54,288 nucleotides of DNA from Verrucomicrobiaceae bacterium UBA7681. GTDB lineage: Bacteria; Verrucomicrobiota; Verrucomicrobiia; Verrucomicrobiales; Verrucomicrobiaceae. The number at the start of each line of letters is the position of its first letter. Positions within the stretch are counted from its first letter, which is position 1. The notes under the pieces were generated by a model, which saw only the letters and a list, made by a program, of their open reading frames with translations, was not told the DNA's origin and ran no database searches. The position numbers were made by a program, and so were the translations under genes. Shown here one piece after another: positions 16,895 through 26,425 of this stretch. Where the stretch lies: positions 57,969 to 112,256 of the forward strand of contig DLGZ01000069.1 of the NCBI GenBank assembly GCA_002482965.1. The letters are read 5' to 3'.

Positions 16895-19800
16895 TCAGGG
16901 AGCAGAAACGACGACCCGGAAGAAGCGGGCCTTTTTGCCATTGAGGAAGAGCGGGTATTTCACCGTCACGACTTCGACTTCGCTGTCGCTGGCAACGACG
17001 GTGGGTGTGTCCGTGCTGCTGGTCCACGAGCCGTCACCGGCGCTGAACTGCACGGTGTAAGTCAACCCGGCGGCTGCGGCGTCCTTGCGGCGGACGTGGG
17101 CGGCCCGGAAGTCCACGGCGGTGGGGGTGCTGGCCACAGTGGTCACGGGGTTGCCACGCGCAGTGATGGCACCACCAGCGGTGACTGTCAGCGGCGTGCT
17201 GTCTGTGGACGTGGGATTGAGACCGAAAGCGTACTCAACCAGATTGCTGACGCCATCGCCATCAGCATCAGCGGTGGGGGCGGCAGAGGCAGGAGGGAGG
17301 CCTTGCAAAGGAGTCCATTCGGTGAACAGCGTCGCACGTGTGACGGTGACGGTGTATGTTTTGACGGTGCCGTCCTGCGCGGTGACTTTTATCTCGATGG
17401 GGTTGGCATTGACGTTCAAGGCAAGGTCCGCACTGGCAGTGCCGGAAGTGACGCTGGCATAAGCGCCGCCATTAACACGAACCTGCAGCGTGGCGGTGGC
17501 TGAAACGGGGGTGACGGTGACGCTGGTGGTCGCATTCGCCACATTCAATGAGTAGCTCGTGGTGGCAGGGGTGAAAGGTGGCGAAAGGGTGCCGGTGCTG
17601 ATGCCAAGACCGGCGAGGTTCGCATTGTTTTGCAGCGTGGTGAAAGTGGCCTCAGCGCCATTGGTGGTACCGTTGGTGTTTGTGGCGCTGGCACGATAGT
17701 AATACGTGGTGCCTGGGGTGAGGCCGGCCAGATCCAAACTGACCGCCTGGGAGACGACATCATCATCCGGGCTAAGCGCGACGGTCAAGTCGGTGCCATA
17801 ACTGGTCGTGGTACCGATCTGAAACTTTGCGGTGCTATGCGTGCCGGTGGGATTGATGCTGGCATTGAGCGTGGCCGTGGTGGCGACGACATTCGTGGCA
17901 GGGGAGGTTGTGACGATCGGTGCGGTGGAGCCGCCTTGCTTGATGATGGTGTAGTTGTCAGGAGTGTTGCCATCGGCCTGGACGAACGTGGCGGTGAGGG
18001 TGTTGCCGTCGATGTCGAGGTTCACCGTGCCAACCGTGTCGTAGGAGATGTACATCGCGGTGTGATCGATGGCACCGCCGTCGGCCTGACCGGACATGCC
18101 TGCAGTGTTGTACACCGCGCCGAAGTTGGCGCGGGAGCCGAGGAGGGGCTTGATGTAAGCGCCATCGGGCGGAATGACCGCACCATTGACAGTGGCGGTG
18201 GCGGTGTAGCCGTTGGCGGCGTTGCGGATCTTGCCGCTGTCTCCCGCAATGGTGAAGGCGGTGGTAAAACCGGTGGTGCTGCCATTGCCGGCGTTTTTCT
18301 TCATCGCTGAAGTGATCGTGGAGGAGAGGCCATAGTGACCGTCGAGCAGGACGCTGCGTTCGTAGTTGTGGCTGTGGCCGGTGAGCACGAGATCGACGCC
18401 GCCGGCTTCCAGGATGGGGTTGTAGACCTGGCGCATCGTCACCATCTGCCCTTCGCTGTCGGAGTTGTGCGAGCCTTTGGAATACGGCGGATGGTGGAAG
18501 AAGGCGATGATCCACGTCGCGGTGGTGCTGGCCAGATCGTTTTGCAGCCACACGGTCTGCGGCGCGGTGGGGCTGTTGTTCGCCAGCGTGGTCTGCGAGT
18601 CGAGGCAGATGAAGTGGATGTTGCCGTAGTCGAAGCTGTAGTAGTGCTCCGTGCCGCTGCTCACGCCGCCGCATTCACCGGCGGTAGGGAAGGTGAACAT
18701 GTCGAAGTAGGGGAAGTTCGTCGTCGCTGTGGTGGTGCCGTTGTTGGCGTCATGGTTCCCCAGGGTGCTCCACTGCGGCATCTTGCGGAAGACGGTCGGA
18801 TACATCGCGAAGTAGCCGCTTTGGTATTCCGTGTCGGTGCCGCTGTTGTAGGCGTTGTCGCCGAGCTGCAGGTTCAGGTCAGGCAAGCGGCTGCCCATCC
18901 AGTTGTAGTAGGCGTTGCGCCCGCCGGCTTGGGTGGCGCTGCCGCGTCCACAGTCACCGACGACCCAGATGCGGGTGTTGGTTGCCGTACCCGGCGTTGG
19001 GGAGGTGCGAAAGGTGTAGTCGGCAGCGGTGGGTGTGGGGAAGGTGTAGCTGGGGGAGCCAGTGTTGCCTGTTTTGACCGAGGTGGTGTCTGCGGCCTCG
19101 GGCGTGAGCGAATCAGACGCGGAGCCGACGCTGTAATAGTAGCGGGTGTAAGGTGTGAGGCCGGTGAGCTTCACTTCATGATTCGTCTGAGTGGAGGCCT
19201 CATCCGTGAACTGGTCGAGGTTCGTGGACGTCGTGCCGTAGCGCACGCGACCGACGACGGACTGACTGCTGCGCCAGCGGACGACGATGCTGTTGTGCGT
19301 GTTCATGTTCAGGTAAGGGCCACGCGCCAAGGTGCCTGAGGGGCCGAGTGTGACGGTGGCGGTAATGGCAGCAGAGGTGGCGGTGGAGCCAAAATCATCG
19401 GTGGCGCGGGCCGTGAGGGTGTAGGTGCCAGCCGTGGCGTTGTTGATGGTGAACTCATACGGAGACGTGAGATCCTCGCCCAGCTTGGTGGCGCCATTGT
19501 AAAACTCGACTTTCGTGATCGTGCCGTCGCCGTCCGTTGCCGTGGCGGTGATCGGAATGCTCGCACCCGGGAAGAAGGTCGCATTGTTCGCCGGCGAGAT
19601 GATGCCCACCACGGGCAGCTCGTTGCCGCCTGCGAGGGTGGTGATGAGATCCATGTCAAAACTCAGATCAGAGCTGGTGTTGTCACGCTGATGAATGGAA
19701 ACGGCAATGACGTTGGTCCCGGTGACGAGCGCTGACGCCGGCAGGAAGAGCGGGAAGTAAGTGGTCTCGTCAGCGTTGCTGACGATGGTCTCGGACGGTG

Positions 19801-22800
19801 TGAGGTAGGTCACCGCGCCTGCGACCATGTTGCTGCGGGCGACCTCGACGCCGTTGAGATAGATCACAGCGCCGTCATCGCGCAGGAGGTTGGCCTGGAG
19901 CCCGATCACCTGGCTGGCGTCCGCAACGGTGAAGGTCTTGCGGAAGTAATAGGTGATGAACTTTGTCACACTGGTCTGGCCGTCGGGACCCTGTCGCAAG
20001 ACGGTGACAGGAGAGTCGGCATAACCGAGCTCCGCCGCGCCTGAGGCCCAGGCACTGTCGTCGAAGGCGCTGTCCTTCCACGTCGTGCCCTGGTCGGTGC
20101 CTTGATCGAAATACTTCCACGTCGCACCACGCGCGATGGTGGTCACATCGGTGAAGGCGGTGGCGGTGACGGCGATGGCGGCTGAGGTGGTCACACCACC
20201 GTCATTGTCCGTCGCCACGGCGGTGAGCGAGTGACTGCCGACCGGCACGCCGACCCAGGTGAAGGCAAAGGGAGCGCTGGTGTCTTCTCCGAGTTTCGTG
20301 GCGCCTTTGAAGAACTCGACCTTGCTCACCAAACCATCCGTGTCGCTCGCGGCGGCGCTGATGGTCAGGCTGGAGGCGGGAACGAGGGCGTTGTTGGCGG
20401 GAGATGAAATGGCAACGGCGGGAGCCAAGTTGCTCGGATTCGTCACCGTGATGTTCACAGCGGCGGAGGTGGTGGTCGCCGCGTTGTTGTCGGTGGCTTT
20501 GGCCGTGAGCACATAGGGGCCGGAAATCGCGCCGGACCAGGCGAACTGATAGGTTGAATCGGTATTGTCGGTGTCTTCTCCCAGCTTGGTGGTGCCGGCG
20601 AAGAACTCGACCTTGGTCACCGTGCCATCGGCGTCAGCGGCGGTGGCGGTGAAGTTGATCGGTCCCGGCAGGGCGAGGGTGGCGTTATTCGCAGGAGCGG
20701 TGAGCGCAACTGTCGGCGCGGCCTGAGGGACGGTGATGGAGACATTATCGAGACCGATGATCTGGTCCGGTGAGGTGGCGACGGCGTTATCGTCCACCCA
20801 GCGGAACAAGATCGTCGTATTGGCCGCCCAGGTGCCGCTGAGGGCCACGGTTGTCGTGGGAATCGTCGTGGTGCCCGCAGTGTTCGGCACATTGGCGAGC
20901 GTCGGGTTGAGGACGCTGGCATTGGTCCACGTCGTGCCGTTGTCGAGCGAGTAAAACAACCAGTAGCCGGGCAGCTCGTTTGCGGTGCCGACGGCGGTGT
21001 ACCGAATGATGTCGTAACCGATCCTGATCGCGGAAAGCGCCGCGCCGCTGCCGTTGGTCAGCGAGAGCTGGGCTGCGATGCCCTCAAAAGTGGTCGGCGC
21101 GGTCGCCAGCACGCGGTTGCTCGTATTGCCAGCGGACGCCGCCGCGTTGTAGCCGTTGTTGTTGTTGGCGGACGGCGTCGTGGTGGCCGTGAGCGCGTTC
21201 GCATTGGCCGCCAGGGTGGCGACACCAGCGGCGAGGATGCCATTGCTGTCCGTCCAGACCGCGTTGCCTGAAGATGAAGTCGTGCCAATGCGCATGGACC
21301 AGCCGCTGGGCGGCGTGGTGCCGCTGGTGCCCATGCTGTCGAAATTCTGCGAATAAGCCCACATCGCAGGATCACCGGTGACATTGACGACGCTTGATGT
21401 CGTGGTGCCGGCGTCGTTGTCCGTGGCCTTCGCAGTGAAGGTGTGCGCACCCGTGGCCAGCGCCGCGACGGTGAAGGTGAAGGGGGCGCTGGTGTCCTCG
21501 CCGAGCAAGGTCGCGCCGTCGAAGAACTCGACCTTGCTGATGATGCCGTCAGTGTCACTTGCAGTGGCAGTCAAACCAAGAGAAACACCCGGCGCTGCAC
21601 TGCTGCCGTTCGTCGGCGCAGTGATGGCGACGGTTGGAGCCACGTTGTCCACGTTCGTGACCGAGATGGCCACAGCAGCGGAAGTGGCCGTAGAGGTTGC
21701 GTTGTCGGTGGCTTTTGCGGTCAGCGAGTAGCTGCCGGTGATGACATCCGTCCAGTTGAAGGTGTAAGGCGCGGAGCTGTCCTCGCCGAGTTTCGTCGCG
21801 CCATTGAAGAACTCCACAAGAGTCACGCTGCCATCCGGGTCGGTGGCATCAGCAGTCAGGTTGATCGAGGCGAGGGCATCGAAGGTGGCCCCCGCAGTCG
21901 GCGCGGTCAGCGCCACCACCGGTGGCAGGCTGGCATTGACCATCACATTCACCACCGCGGAGAGCGTGGCCTGACCGCTGTTGTCCACCGCGACGGCGGT
22001 GAAGCTGTAACTGCCGACGAGCAGGCCGGAGACGCCCTGTTCATAGGGTGCTGTGGTGTCCTCGCCCAGCTTCGTGCCGCCTTGATAAAACTCGACGCGG
22101 GCGATGCTGCCGTCGGCATCCGCAGCATCCGCCATGAGTGTGAAGGCCGCAGGTGAGATGAAGCTCGCATTGTTCGCCGGAGCGGTAATGGCGACGGTCG
22201 GGGCGGTATTCGAGGCTGTGGTGAAGCGGCGCGTGCTGCTCGTCGCGGTGTTGATGCTGTCATTGGCCGTGGCATACCATTCAAAGTCTTTGCCAGCGGC
22301 GAGGCCGGTCCAGTTGAGGTTCGCCGTGGTACCCCCGGCGGCCACGTTCACCGTGCCGAGCGGAATCCAGTCCGTCACGGCGTTCTGCATGTTGTAGTTC
22401 AGCGTGAACTGGCTGTCCGCGTCGGTTTCAAAGCTGCCCGCCGCCGGATTGATCGGATTAGGCACGCGGTAGGTCTTTGCGTTGATGGTGTTGTTCGTCG
22501 GTGAGAAAGTAAAATAGCGCAGCCAGCCGTCGCCACCGTTGGTGCGGCCCTGATAGTCCTGCAGCACGCTGTAAACCGTGCGTCCTTGATACACGTCAGC
22601 GCGCTGTCCTTCACCCGCCACATGCCCGCACAGCATCATGAAAAAGTTCGGATTGTCCTTGAGGTCGTTGTACAAATTTTGGCCCTGTGTGCTGAACGTG
22701 GCCGGGTTGCCGGTGTTGACGATCCAGTGGCTCGTCACGATGGCGCGGCGGTTTGGATAAGCCTTCATCACCGCGTCTGCCCAGTCCATGACGGCCTGGT

Positions 22801-25231
22801 AGTTCGCCGCGGCGCGGGTGTCATACTCGAGATGCAGGATGATGAAGTCGAGACCGCTGGCGCTGAACAACTGGTAGTTGTTATTATTGTTCGCCACCGA
22901 CTGGCTGCCACCCCAGTAAGTGCGGCCGCTGAAGCGGCTCTCACCAAAGTACTGGTTGAAATAGACATTCGCGCCACCGGCGTTGCCGATGGAGGTCTGG
23001 TCATGATTGCCAGGCGCAGCACCCCAGGGGATGCCGTGTGCGCGCAGCGTGCCCGTCTGGTTTTCGATCCGCTGCATCGCTGCATCCGCCACCAGCCACT
23101 CTGCGGGCACGGCATCGCCATTCTGCACGATGTCACCCATGTGGCTGACGAAAGCGAGGTTCAGGCTGTCGCGATTATCAACCAGCCACTGCGTCTGCGC
23201 GTGGTAAGTGGCCGCACGGTTGTTATTGTTGAGGTTTTCCGAGTAAAACTGCGTGTCCGGCAGCGTGGCGATGGTGAAATCCGCGCCGGGCGTGGCAGGT
23301 GTCGTCTGGCGGCCATAAAACGTCACCGTCTGCGCATCGCCTTCGGGATCGATGATACTAGCGCTGATGGTCGTCGAACTGTTAATGCCTGTCGCGTTGT
23401 TGGCTGGTGAACTCAGTGTGATGACCGGCGGTTGATTCAAGTTCGGCGTGATGGTGAGACTCACTGCGGTCGAAGTCGTGCTGCTGCCGCCGTTGTCCGT
23501 GGCGATGGCGGTCAGCGAGAATGTGCCGGTGTCCGCGTTCGTGCGGCTCCAGTCGAATTGATAAGGCGACGTGAGGTCTTCGCCGATCTTCGTCGCGCCA
23601 TTGAAGAACTCAACCTTCGCGATCGTGCCGTCACTGTCAGCAGCATTCGCCGTGATGCTGACGGTCGCCGGTGCCATCACCGAAGCACCGTTCAGAGGTG
23701 CGGTGATCGACACCGTGGGCACCTCATTCGGGACAAACGCTTTCGCGTTCACCCACTGCGGAAGCGTCGTGCCAGAAAGAGTGCCGGAAGTCGTCGCGCT
23801 GCCATCCGCCTTCGTGCCTGCGGCAGTCGTGCCCGTGGCTTCATCGAAACCAAAGCGCGCCAGCATGCCGCTCTGCCCGGAAATGATCTTGGCATCTTTG
23901 TTGTTGGCGATCTGTGACTGCGTGCGCGCTACATTCCAGATGCGCGCCTCGTCAATGATGCCCTGGAAATAGCCGGCGCGTGCGCCGGTGGAGTTGAGCG
24001 TGGTGCCGATGCCCAAACCCTGGATGCTGTCGCTGCGCGGCACGACACCGGCAAAGGTGGCTAGCACGGCGGTCGTCGTTTCTTCAACTCCGTTCACATA
24101 GAGCTTCCAGGTCGCCGTGCTGGTGTTGTAAGTGGCTGCCACATGATACCACACGCCGTTTTGCAGCGTGGTGCTGCCGGTGATCGGGAAATTCTGCCCA
24201 GCTGCATACGCCGTGCCGTTGTTGGTGGCGTTGAACTGCTCGAAGTCGGCCGTGAGCCTGCCGCTGGCATCAATGCCAAGGAAGTAATTGGCATCGATGT
24301 TCGAGTTCTCCGCCTCGCCGACTCCTTTCGCGATCAGCGGCACCGCCGTGACACCACCGTTGCCAGTGGAGGCCGTGACACCTGCTCCGGTGCGCAGAAA
24401 GCGGCACTCAATTGTGAAATCACTCGCGCCAAACGCCGTTGCGCTCGCGCTGCCGAAGCCCATCGTCACATAGCTCGTGCTGCCGTTTAAGAACAAGGCG
24501 CTCTCGTTGTCTGCCAGGAAGCTGAAGTCATCCACCGCGAGTCCCTGCTCGTTGCCGGATTCATTCGCATCACGGAAGCGAACCCACAACTCCTGACCCG
24601 GCGCCCATGACACACCCGTGACCACAGCGACCTTCACCGTGCGGTTTGCCGTCGTGTTGCCGTTCAAGGCCGTCGCTGTTGTGCCGGTGACAATCGGTGC
24701 CGTGAACGTGCCTGCCGACGCGGCGGTCCAGGTGCCTGCGCTGATGCTTGAGGCACCGAGCTGATAGTCGAGCAGCAGCGTATGCGCGGTGGTCACGCTG
24801 CTTTTGAACCACTGCTCACCCGTGTAGGTGATGGTGAACTTCGTCAGCGTCTGGCTGGTGTTGTTCACGAGACGCACGCCATGCAGCACCGGATCGTTGC
24901 CCGCGAAGTTGCTCGTGGCGCGCACCCCCAGTGCGCGATCCGTGCTGGCCGCCGTGCCAAAGCTGAACAGGCCGACGTTGTTGGCCGTTGTCGACGTGGA
25001 GTCAAACGTTGCCGCCGTGCCGCCCACCGTGCCATCGGTGACACTGAACGTCGTCTTGCTCGCATACCAGCCGGGCAGCGTGCTGTTGTCCGTCCATGTC
25101 GAGTTGAGTGTGTTGTTTGTGGTGCCTGGCAGCGAGTCGAAGTTCTGGCTGTACACACCGCCGGTATAACTGACTTGAGACAGCGCCTGCGTGGCGAACA
25201 ACAACGGTGCAAGCAATAGAAGACGTTTCAT
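16895..25231 (-). CDS. 2778-aa secreted protein with two metallophosphoesterase domains and Ig-like repeats
   Basis: Signal peptide 1-19 (ending TQALSQ). Approximate order: jelly-roll-like domain (YSQNFDSLP); LamG lectin-like domain (245-470); Big_9 repeat 1; calcineurin-like phosphoesterase 1 (650-930: PDTQFYS, HMGDIVQNGD, GNHDQ, CGHVAGEG); Big_9 repeats 2-4; second jelly-roll-like domain from about 1291; Big_9 repeats 5-6; beta domain (1697-1880: TWKYFDQGTDQG); Big_9 repeat 7; fibronectin-type purple-acid-phosphatase N-domain (about 1970) with phosphoesterase 2 (2085-2320: GDCGRG, GDNAYNSG, GNHDANN, HHPPYSKGSH, GHSHNYERS); fibronectin-like and cadherin-like beta-sandwich domains; a C-terminal DADGDGVSNLVEYAFGLNP region. 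Both phosphoesterases keep their metal-binding motifs. It probably releases phosphate from organic phosphates outside the cell. Its start overlaps the TPR gene stop by 4 bp. Confidence 0.88.
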   Translation of the reverse strand: MKRLLLLAPLLFATQALSQVSYTGGVYSQNFDSLPGTTNNTLNSTWTDNSTLPGWYASKTTFSVTDGTVGGTAATFDSTSTTANNVGLFSFGTAASTDRALGVRATSNFAGNDPVLHGVRLVNNTSQTLTKFTITYTGEQWFKSSVTTAHTLLLDYQLGASSISAGTWTAASAGTFTAPIVTGTTATALNGNTTANRTVKVAVVTGVSWAPGQELWVRFRDANESGNEQGLAVDDFSFLADNESALFLNGSTSYVTMGFGSASATAFGASDFTIECRFLRTGAGVTASTGNGGVTAVPLIAKGVGEAENSNIDANYFLGIDASGRLTADFEQFNATNNGTAYAAGQNFPITGSTTLQNGVWYHVAATYNTSTATWKLYVNGVEETTTAVLATFAGVVPRSDSIQGLGIGTTLNSTGARAGYFQGIIDEARIWNVARTQSQIANNKDAKIISGQSGMLARFGFDEATGTTAAGTKADGSATTSGTLSGTTLPQWVNAKAFVPNEVPTVSITAPLNGASVMAPATVSITANAADSDGTIAKVEFFNGATKIGEDLTSPYQFDWSRTNADTGTFSLTAIATDNGGSSTTSTAVSLTITPNLNQPPVITLSSPANNATGINSSTTISASIIDPEGDAQTVTFYGRQTTPATPGADFTIATLPDTQFYSENLNNNNRAATYHAQTQWLVDNRDSLNLAFVSHMGDIVQNGDAVPAEWLVADAAMQRIENQTGTLRAHGIPWGAAPGNHDQTSIGNAGGANVYFNQYFGESRFSGRTYWGGSQSVANNNNNYQLFSASGLDFIILHLEYDTRAAANYQAVMDWADAVMKAYPNRRAIVTSHWIVNTGNPATFSTQGQNLYNDLKDNPNFFMMLCGHVAGEGQRADVYQGRTVYSVLQDYQGRTNGGDGWLRYFTFSPTNNTINAKTYRVPNPINPAAGSFETDADSQFTLNYNMQNAVTDWIPLGTVNVAAGGTTANLNWTGLAAGKDFEWYATANDSINTATSSTRRFTTASNTAPTVAITAPANNASFISPAAFTLMADAADADGSIARVEFYQGGTKLGEDTTAPYEQGVSGLLVGSYSFTAVAVDNSGQATLSAVVNVMVNASLPPVVALTAPTAGATFDALASINLTADATDPDGSVTLVEFFNGATKLGEDSSAPYTFNWTDVITGSYSLTAKATDNATSTATSAAVAISVTNVDNVAPTVAITAPTNGSSAAPGVSLGLTATASDTDGIISKVEFFDGATLLGEDTSAPFTFTVAALATGAHTFTAKATDNDAGTTTSSVVNVTGDPAMWAYSQNFDSMGTSGTTPPSGWSMRIGTTSSSGNAVWTDSNGILAAGVATLAANANALTATTTPSANNNNGYNAAASAGNTSNRVLATAPTTFEGIAAQLSLTNGSGAALSAIRIGYDIIRYTAVGTANELPGYWLFYSLDNGTTWTNASVLNPTLANVPNTAGTTTIPTTTVALSGTWAANTTILFRWVDDNAVATSPDQIIGLDNVSITVPQAAPTVALTAPANNATLALPGPINFTATAADADGTVTKVEFFAGTTKLGEDTDNTDSTYQFAWSGAISGPYVLTAKATDNNAATTTSAAVNITVTNPSNLAPAVAISSPANNALVPASSLTISAAASDTDGLVSKVEFFKGATKLGEDTSAPFAFTWVGVPVGSHSLTAVATDNDGGVTTSAAIAVTATAFTDVTTIARGATWKYFDQGTDQGTTWKDSAFDDSAWASGAAELGYADSPVTVLRQGPDGQTSVTKFITYYFRKTFTVADASQVIGLQANLLRDDGAVIYLNGVEVARSNMVAGAVTYLTPSETIVSNADETTYFPLFLPASALVTGTNVIAVSIHQRDNTSSDLSFDMDLITTLAGGNELPVVGIISPANNATFFPGASIPITATATDGDGTITKVEFYNGATKLGEDLTSPYEFTINNATAGTYTLTARATDDFGSTATSAAITATVTLGPSGTLARGPYLNMNTHNSIVVRWRSSQSVVGRVRYGTTSTNLDQFTDEASTQTNHEVKLTGLTPYTRYYYSVGSASDSLTPEAADTTSVKTGNTGSPSYTFPTPTAADYTFRTSPTPGTATNTRIWVVGDCGRGSATQAGGRNAYYNWMGSRLPDLNLQLGDNAYNSGTDTEYQSGYFAMYPTVFRKMPQWSTLGNHDANNGTTTATTNFPYFDMFTFPTAGECGGVSSGTEHYYSFDYGNIHFICLDSQTTLANNSPTAPQTVWLQNDLASTTATWIIAFFHHPPYSKGSHNSDSEGQMVTMRQVYNPILEAGGVDLVLTGHSHNYERSVLLDGHYGLSSTITSAMKKNAGNGSTTGFTTAFTIAGDSGKIRNAANGYTATATVNGAVIPPDGAYIKPLLGSRANFGAVYNTAGMSGQADGGAIDHTAMYISYDTVGTVNLDIDGNTLTATFVQADGNTPDNYTIIKQGGSTAPIVTTSPATNVVATTATLNASINPTGTHSTAKFQIGTTTSYGTDLTVALSPDDDVVSQAVSLDLAGLTPGTTYYYRASATNTNGTTNGAEATFTTLQNNANLAGLGISTGTLSPPFTPATTSYSLNVANATTSVTVTPVSATATLQVRVNGGAYASVTSGTASADLALNVNANPIEIKVTAQDGTVKTYTVTVTRATLFTEWTPLQGLPPASAAPTADADGDGVSNLVEYAFGLNPTSTDSTPLTVTAGGAITARGNPVTTVASTPTAVDFRAAHVRRKDAAAAGLTYTVQFSAGDGSWTSSTDTPTVVASDSEVEVVTVKYPLFLNGKKARFFRVVVSAP

Positions 25232-26178
25232 CGAGAAGAATTGGGAAGGGCGACGGGAGGGGTGGTGATGGAAATGGACGGTGTGGCGACGGCAGGCGGC
25301 GGCGTGATACTCGGCGCTGGTGCTGGCGCGGCAGGAGCAACGGGCGGAGCAAGATTCGCCGCCGCCTGCTCCGCGAATTTGCTCATGGCATGTGAGCCAC
25401 GCTCCAGATTAGGCAGTGCGGCAAGATGCATGGCGAGCGCCTGCCATGCGGCGCGAGATGCTTCATGGCGTCCGGCCTGCGCGAGGAGTTGCGCACGTTT
25501 CGCCATCCATGGTTCGGGTCGTGGCGCGGTTTGCTGCATTGCATCGATGCGTGAGAGCGCCGCATCGTAATGTCCGGCGGCGGTCTCGATCTCCATGGCC
25601 TTCAGCACCAGCGACGGCACCGAGCCGAAGGCTTTAAGCCCGCGCTGGAGCACCTGCACTGCCTCCTCGCCGTGACCACATGCCATCAGGGCTTCCGCTG
25701 TTTCATTAAAGAGATCCGGCTCAGGATGCGGCGTCTTCTCCAGTGCCAGGCGGTAGTCGTTCAAACAAGGCTCGTCTTGTTTGAGCTGTTTCAACACCCG
25801 CGCCCGTTGCAGCAGACCCTGAGGCTGGTCCGCATGCGCTTTCAATAAATCATTCAGCACCGCCAGAGCCGCCTCCCAATGACCCGCCAGCGCCAGCGCT
25901 TCGCCACGCACGAGGTCGGATTCCAGCATGCCGGGAGCCAGCCGGTCGGCACGTTCCAGATCAATCAACACCGCTTTCCAATCCTCATGCTCAAGGTGCA
26001 GACGGCTGCGTTTCACATAAAGATCCGCGTTGTCCGGCTCCTTCTCGATCTGCGCCGAAACCATCGCCACCAAGTCATGATAAGTGCCGTGCGCCGCGGC
26101 ATTCGTGAGCATGCCCAGCAGCAGTAATAGCTTTAGATGATGTAAATAATAAGGCGGCTTGAATCGCATGAGCCGCAT
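25228..26178 (-). CDS. Exported TPR-repeat protein with Pro/Ala/Thr-rich tail
   Basis: A 316-aa protein. A hydrophobic signal segment (HLKLLLLLGMLTNAAAHG) is followed by about six TPR-like helix pairs: ADLYVKRSRLHLEHEDWKAVLIDLERADRLAP, ALALAGHWEAALAVLN, LFNETAEALMACGHGEEAVQVLQRGL and others. It ends in a low-complexity tail of Ala, Pro, Ile and Thr (APPVAPAAPAPAPSI and similar). TPRs mediate protein-protein contacts. Translational coupling to the giant phosphoesterase gene (4-bp overlap) suggests it helps fold, export or anchor that protein. The ATG at 26169 is an equally possible start. Its upstream region holds the tandem 31-bp elements. Confidence 0.8.
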   Translation of the reverse strand: MRLMRFKPPYYLHHLKLLLLLGMLTNAAAHGTYHDLVAMVSAQIEKEPDNADLYVKRSRLHLEHEDWKAVLIDLERADRLAPGMLESDLVRGEALALAGHWEAALAVLNDLLKAHADQPQGLLQRARVLKQLKQDEPCLNDYRLALEKTPHPEPDLFNETAEALMACGHGEEAVQVLQRGLKAFGSVPSLVLKAMEIETAAGHYDAALSRIDAMQQTAPRPEPWMAKRAQLLAQAGRHEASRAAWQALAMHLAALPNLERGSHAMSKFAEQAAANLAPPVAPAAPAPAPSITPPPAVATPSISITTPPVALPNSSR

Positions 26179-26216
26179 TCAATGGAGGCAAAATCAGCAC
26201 GGCCCACCGAAACACA

Positions 26217-26305
26217 GTGACGCTTTTGGCAGTGAGTATTTCGTCACAGAAGCCGCGTGCGGTTCGCGGTGAAAGTCACAGTTTTGCCAGTGAGCAAACT
26301 GTCAC
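26217..26305. promoter_or_regulatory. Two tandem copies of a 31-bp partly palindromic element in a divergent promoter region
   Basis: Element 1 at 26217-26247 starts GTGACG and ends with its reverse complement CGTCAC. Element 2 at 26275-26305 starts GTCACAGTTTTGC and ends GCAAACTGTCAC, an imperfect inverted repeat. Aligned without gaps, the two share GTnAC, TTTTGnCAGTGAG and a terminal GTCAC, and their starts are 58 bp apart. They sit between the TPR/phosphoesterase unit (minus) and the TIGR02597-like gene (plus). This looks like a pair of operators for a dimeric regulator. The rest of the 247-bp gap shows nothing else I recognise. Confidence 0.6.
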
Positions 26306-26425
26306 GCGAACATGCTGGGCAGTCTTTGCCGTGTGCGCCACGGATGGATCACTCGATATCAGACTGACTGATTTCGCTCTCTTCCTTTTGATGCTTCGCC
26401 AACACAGCAACACTCGACACCTCCC

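Noticed and set aside
26275..26305. Rho-independent terminator
   Set aside because: The stem is imperfect, no U-tract follows on either strand, and the element is repeated in tandem in a divergent promoter region, which fits an operator better.
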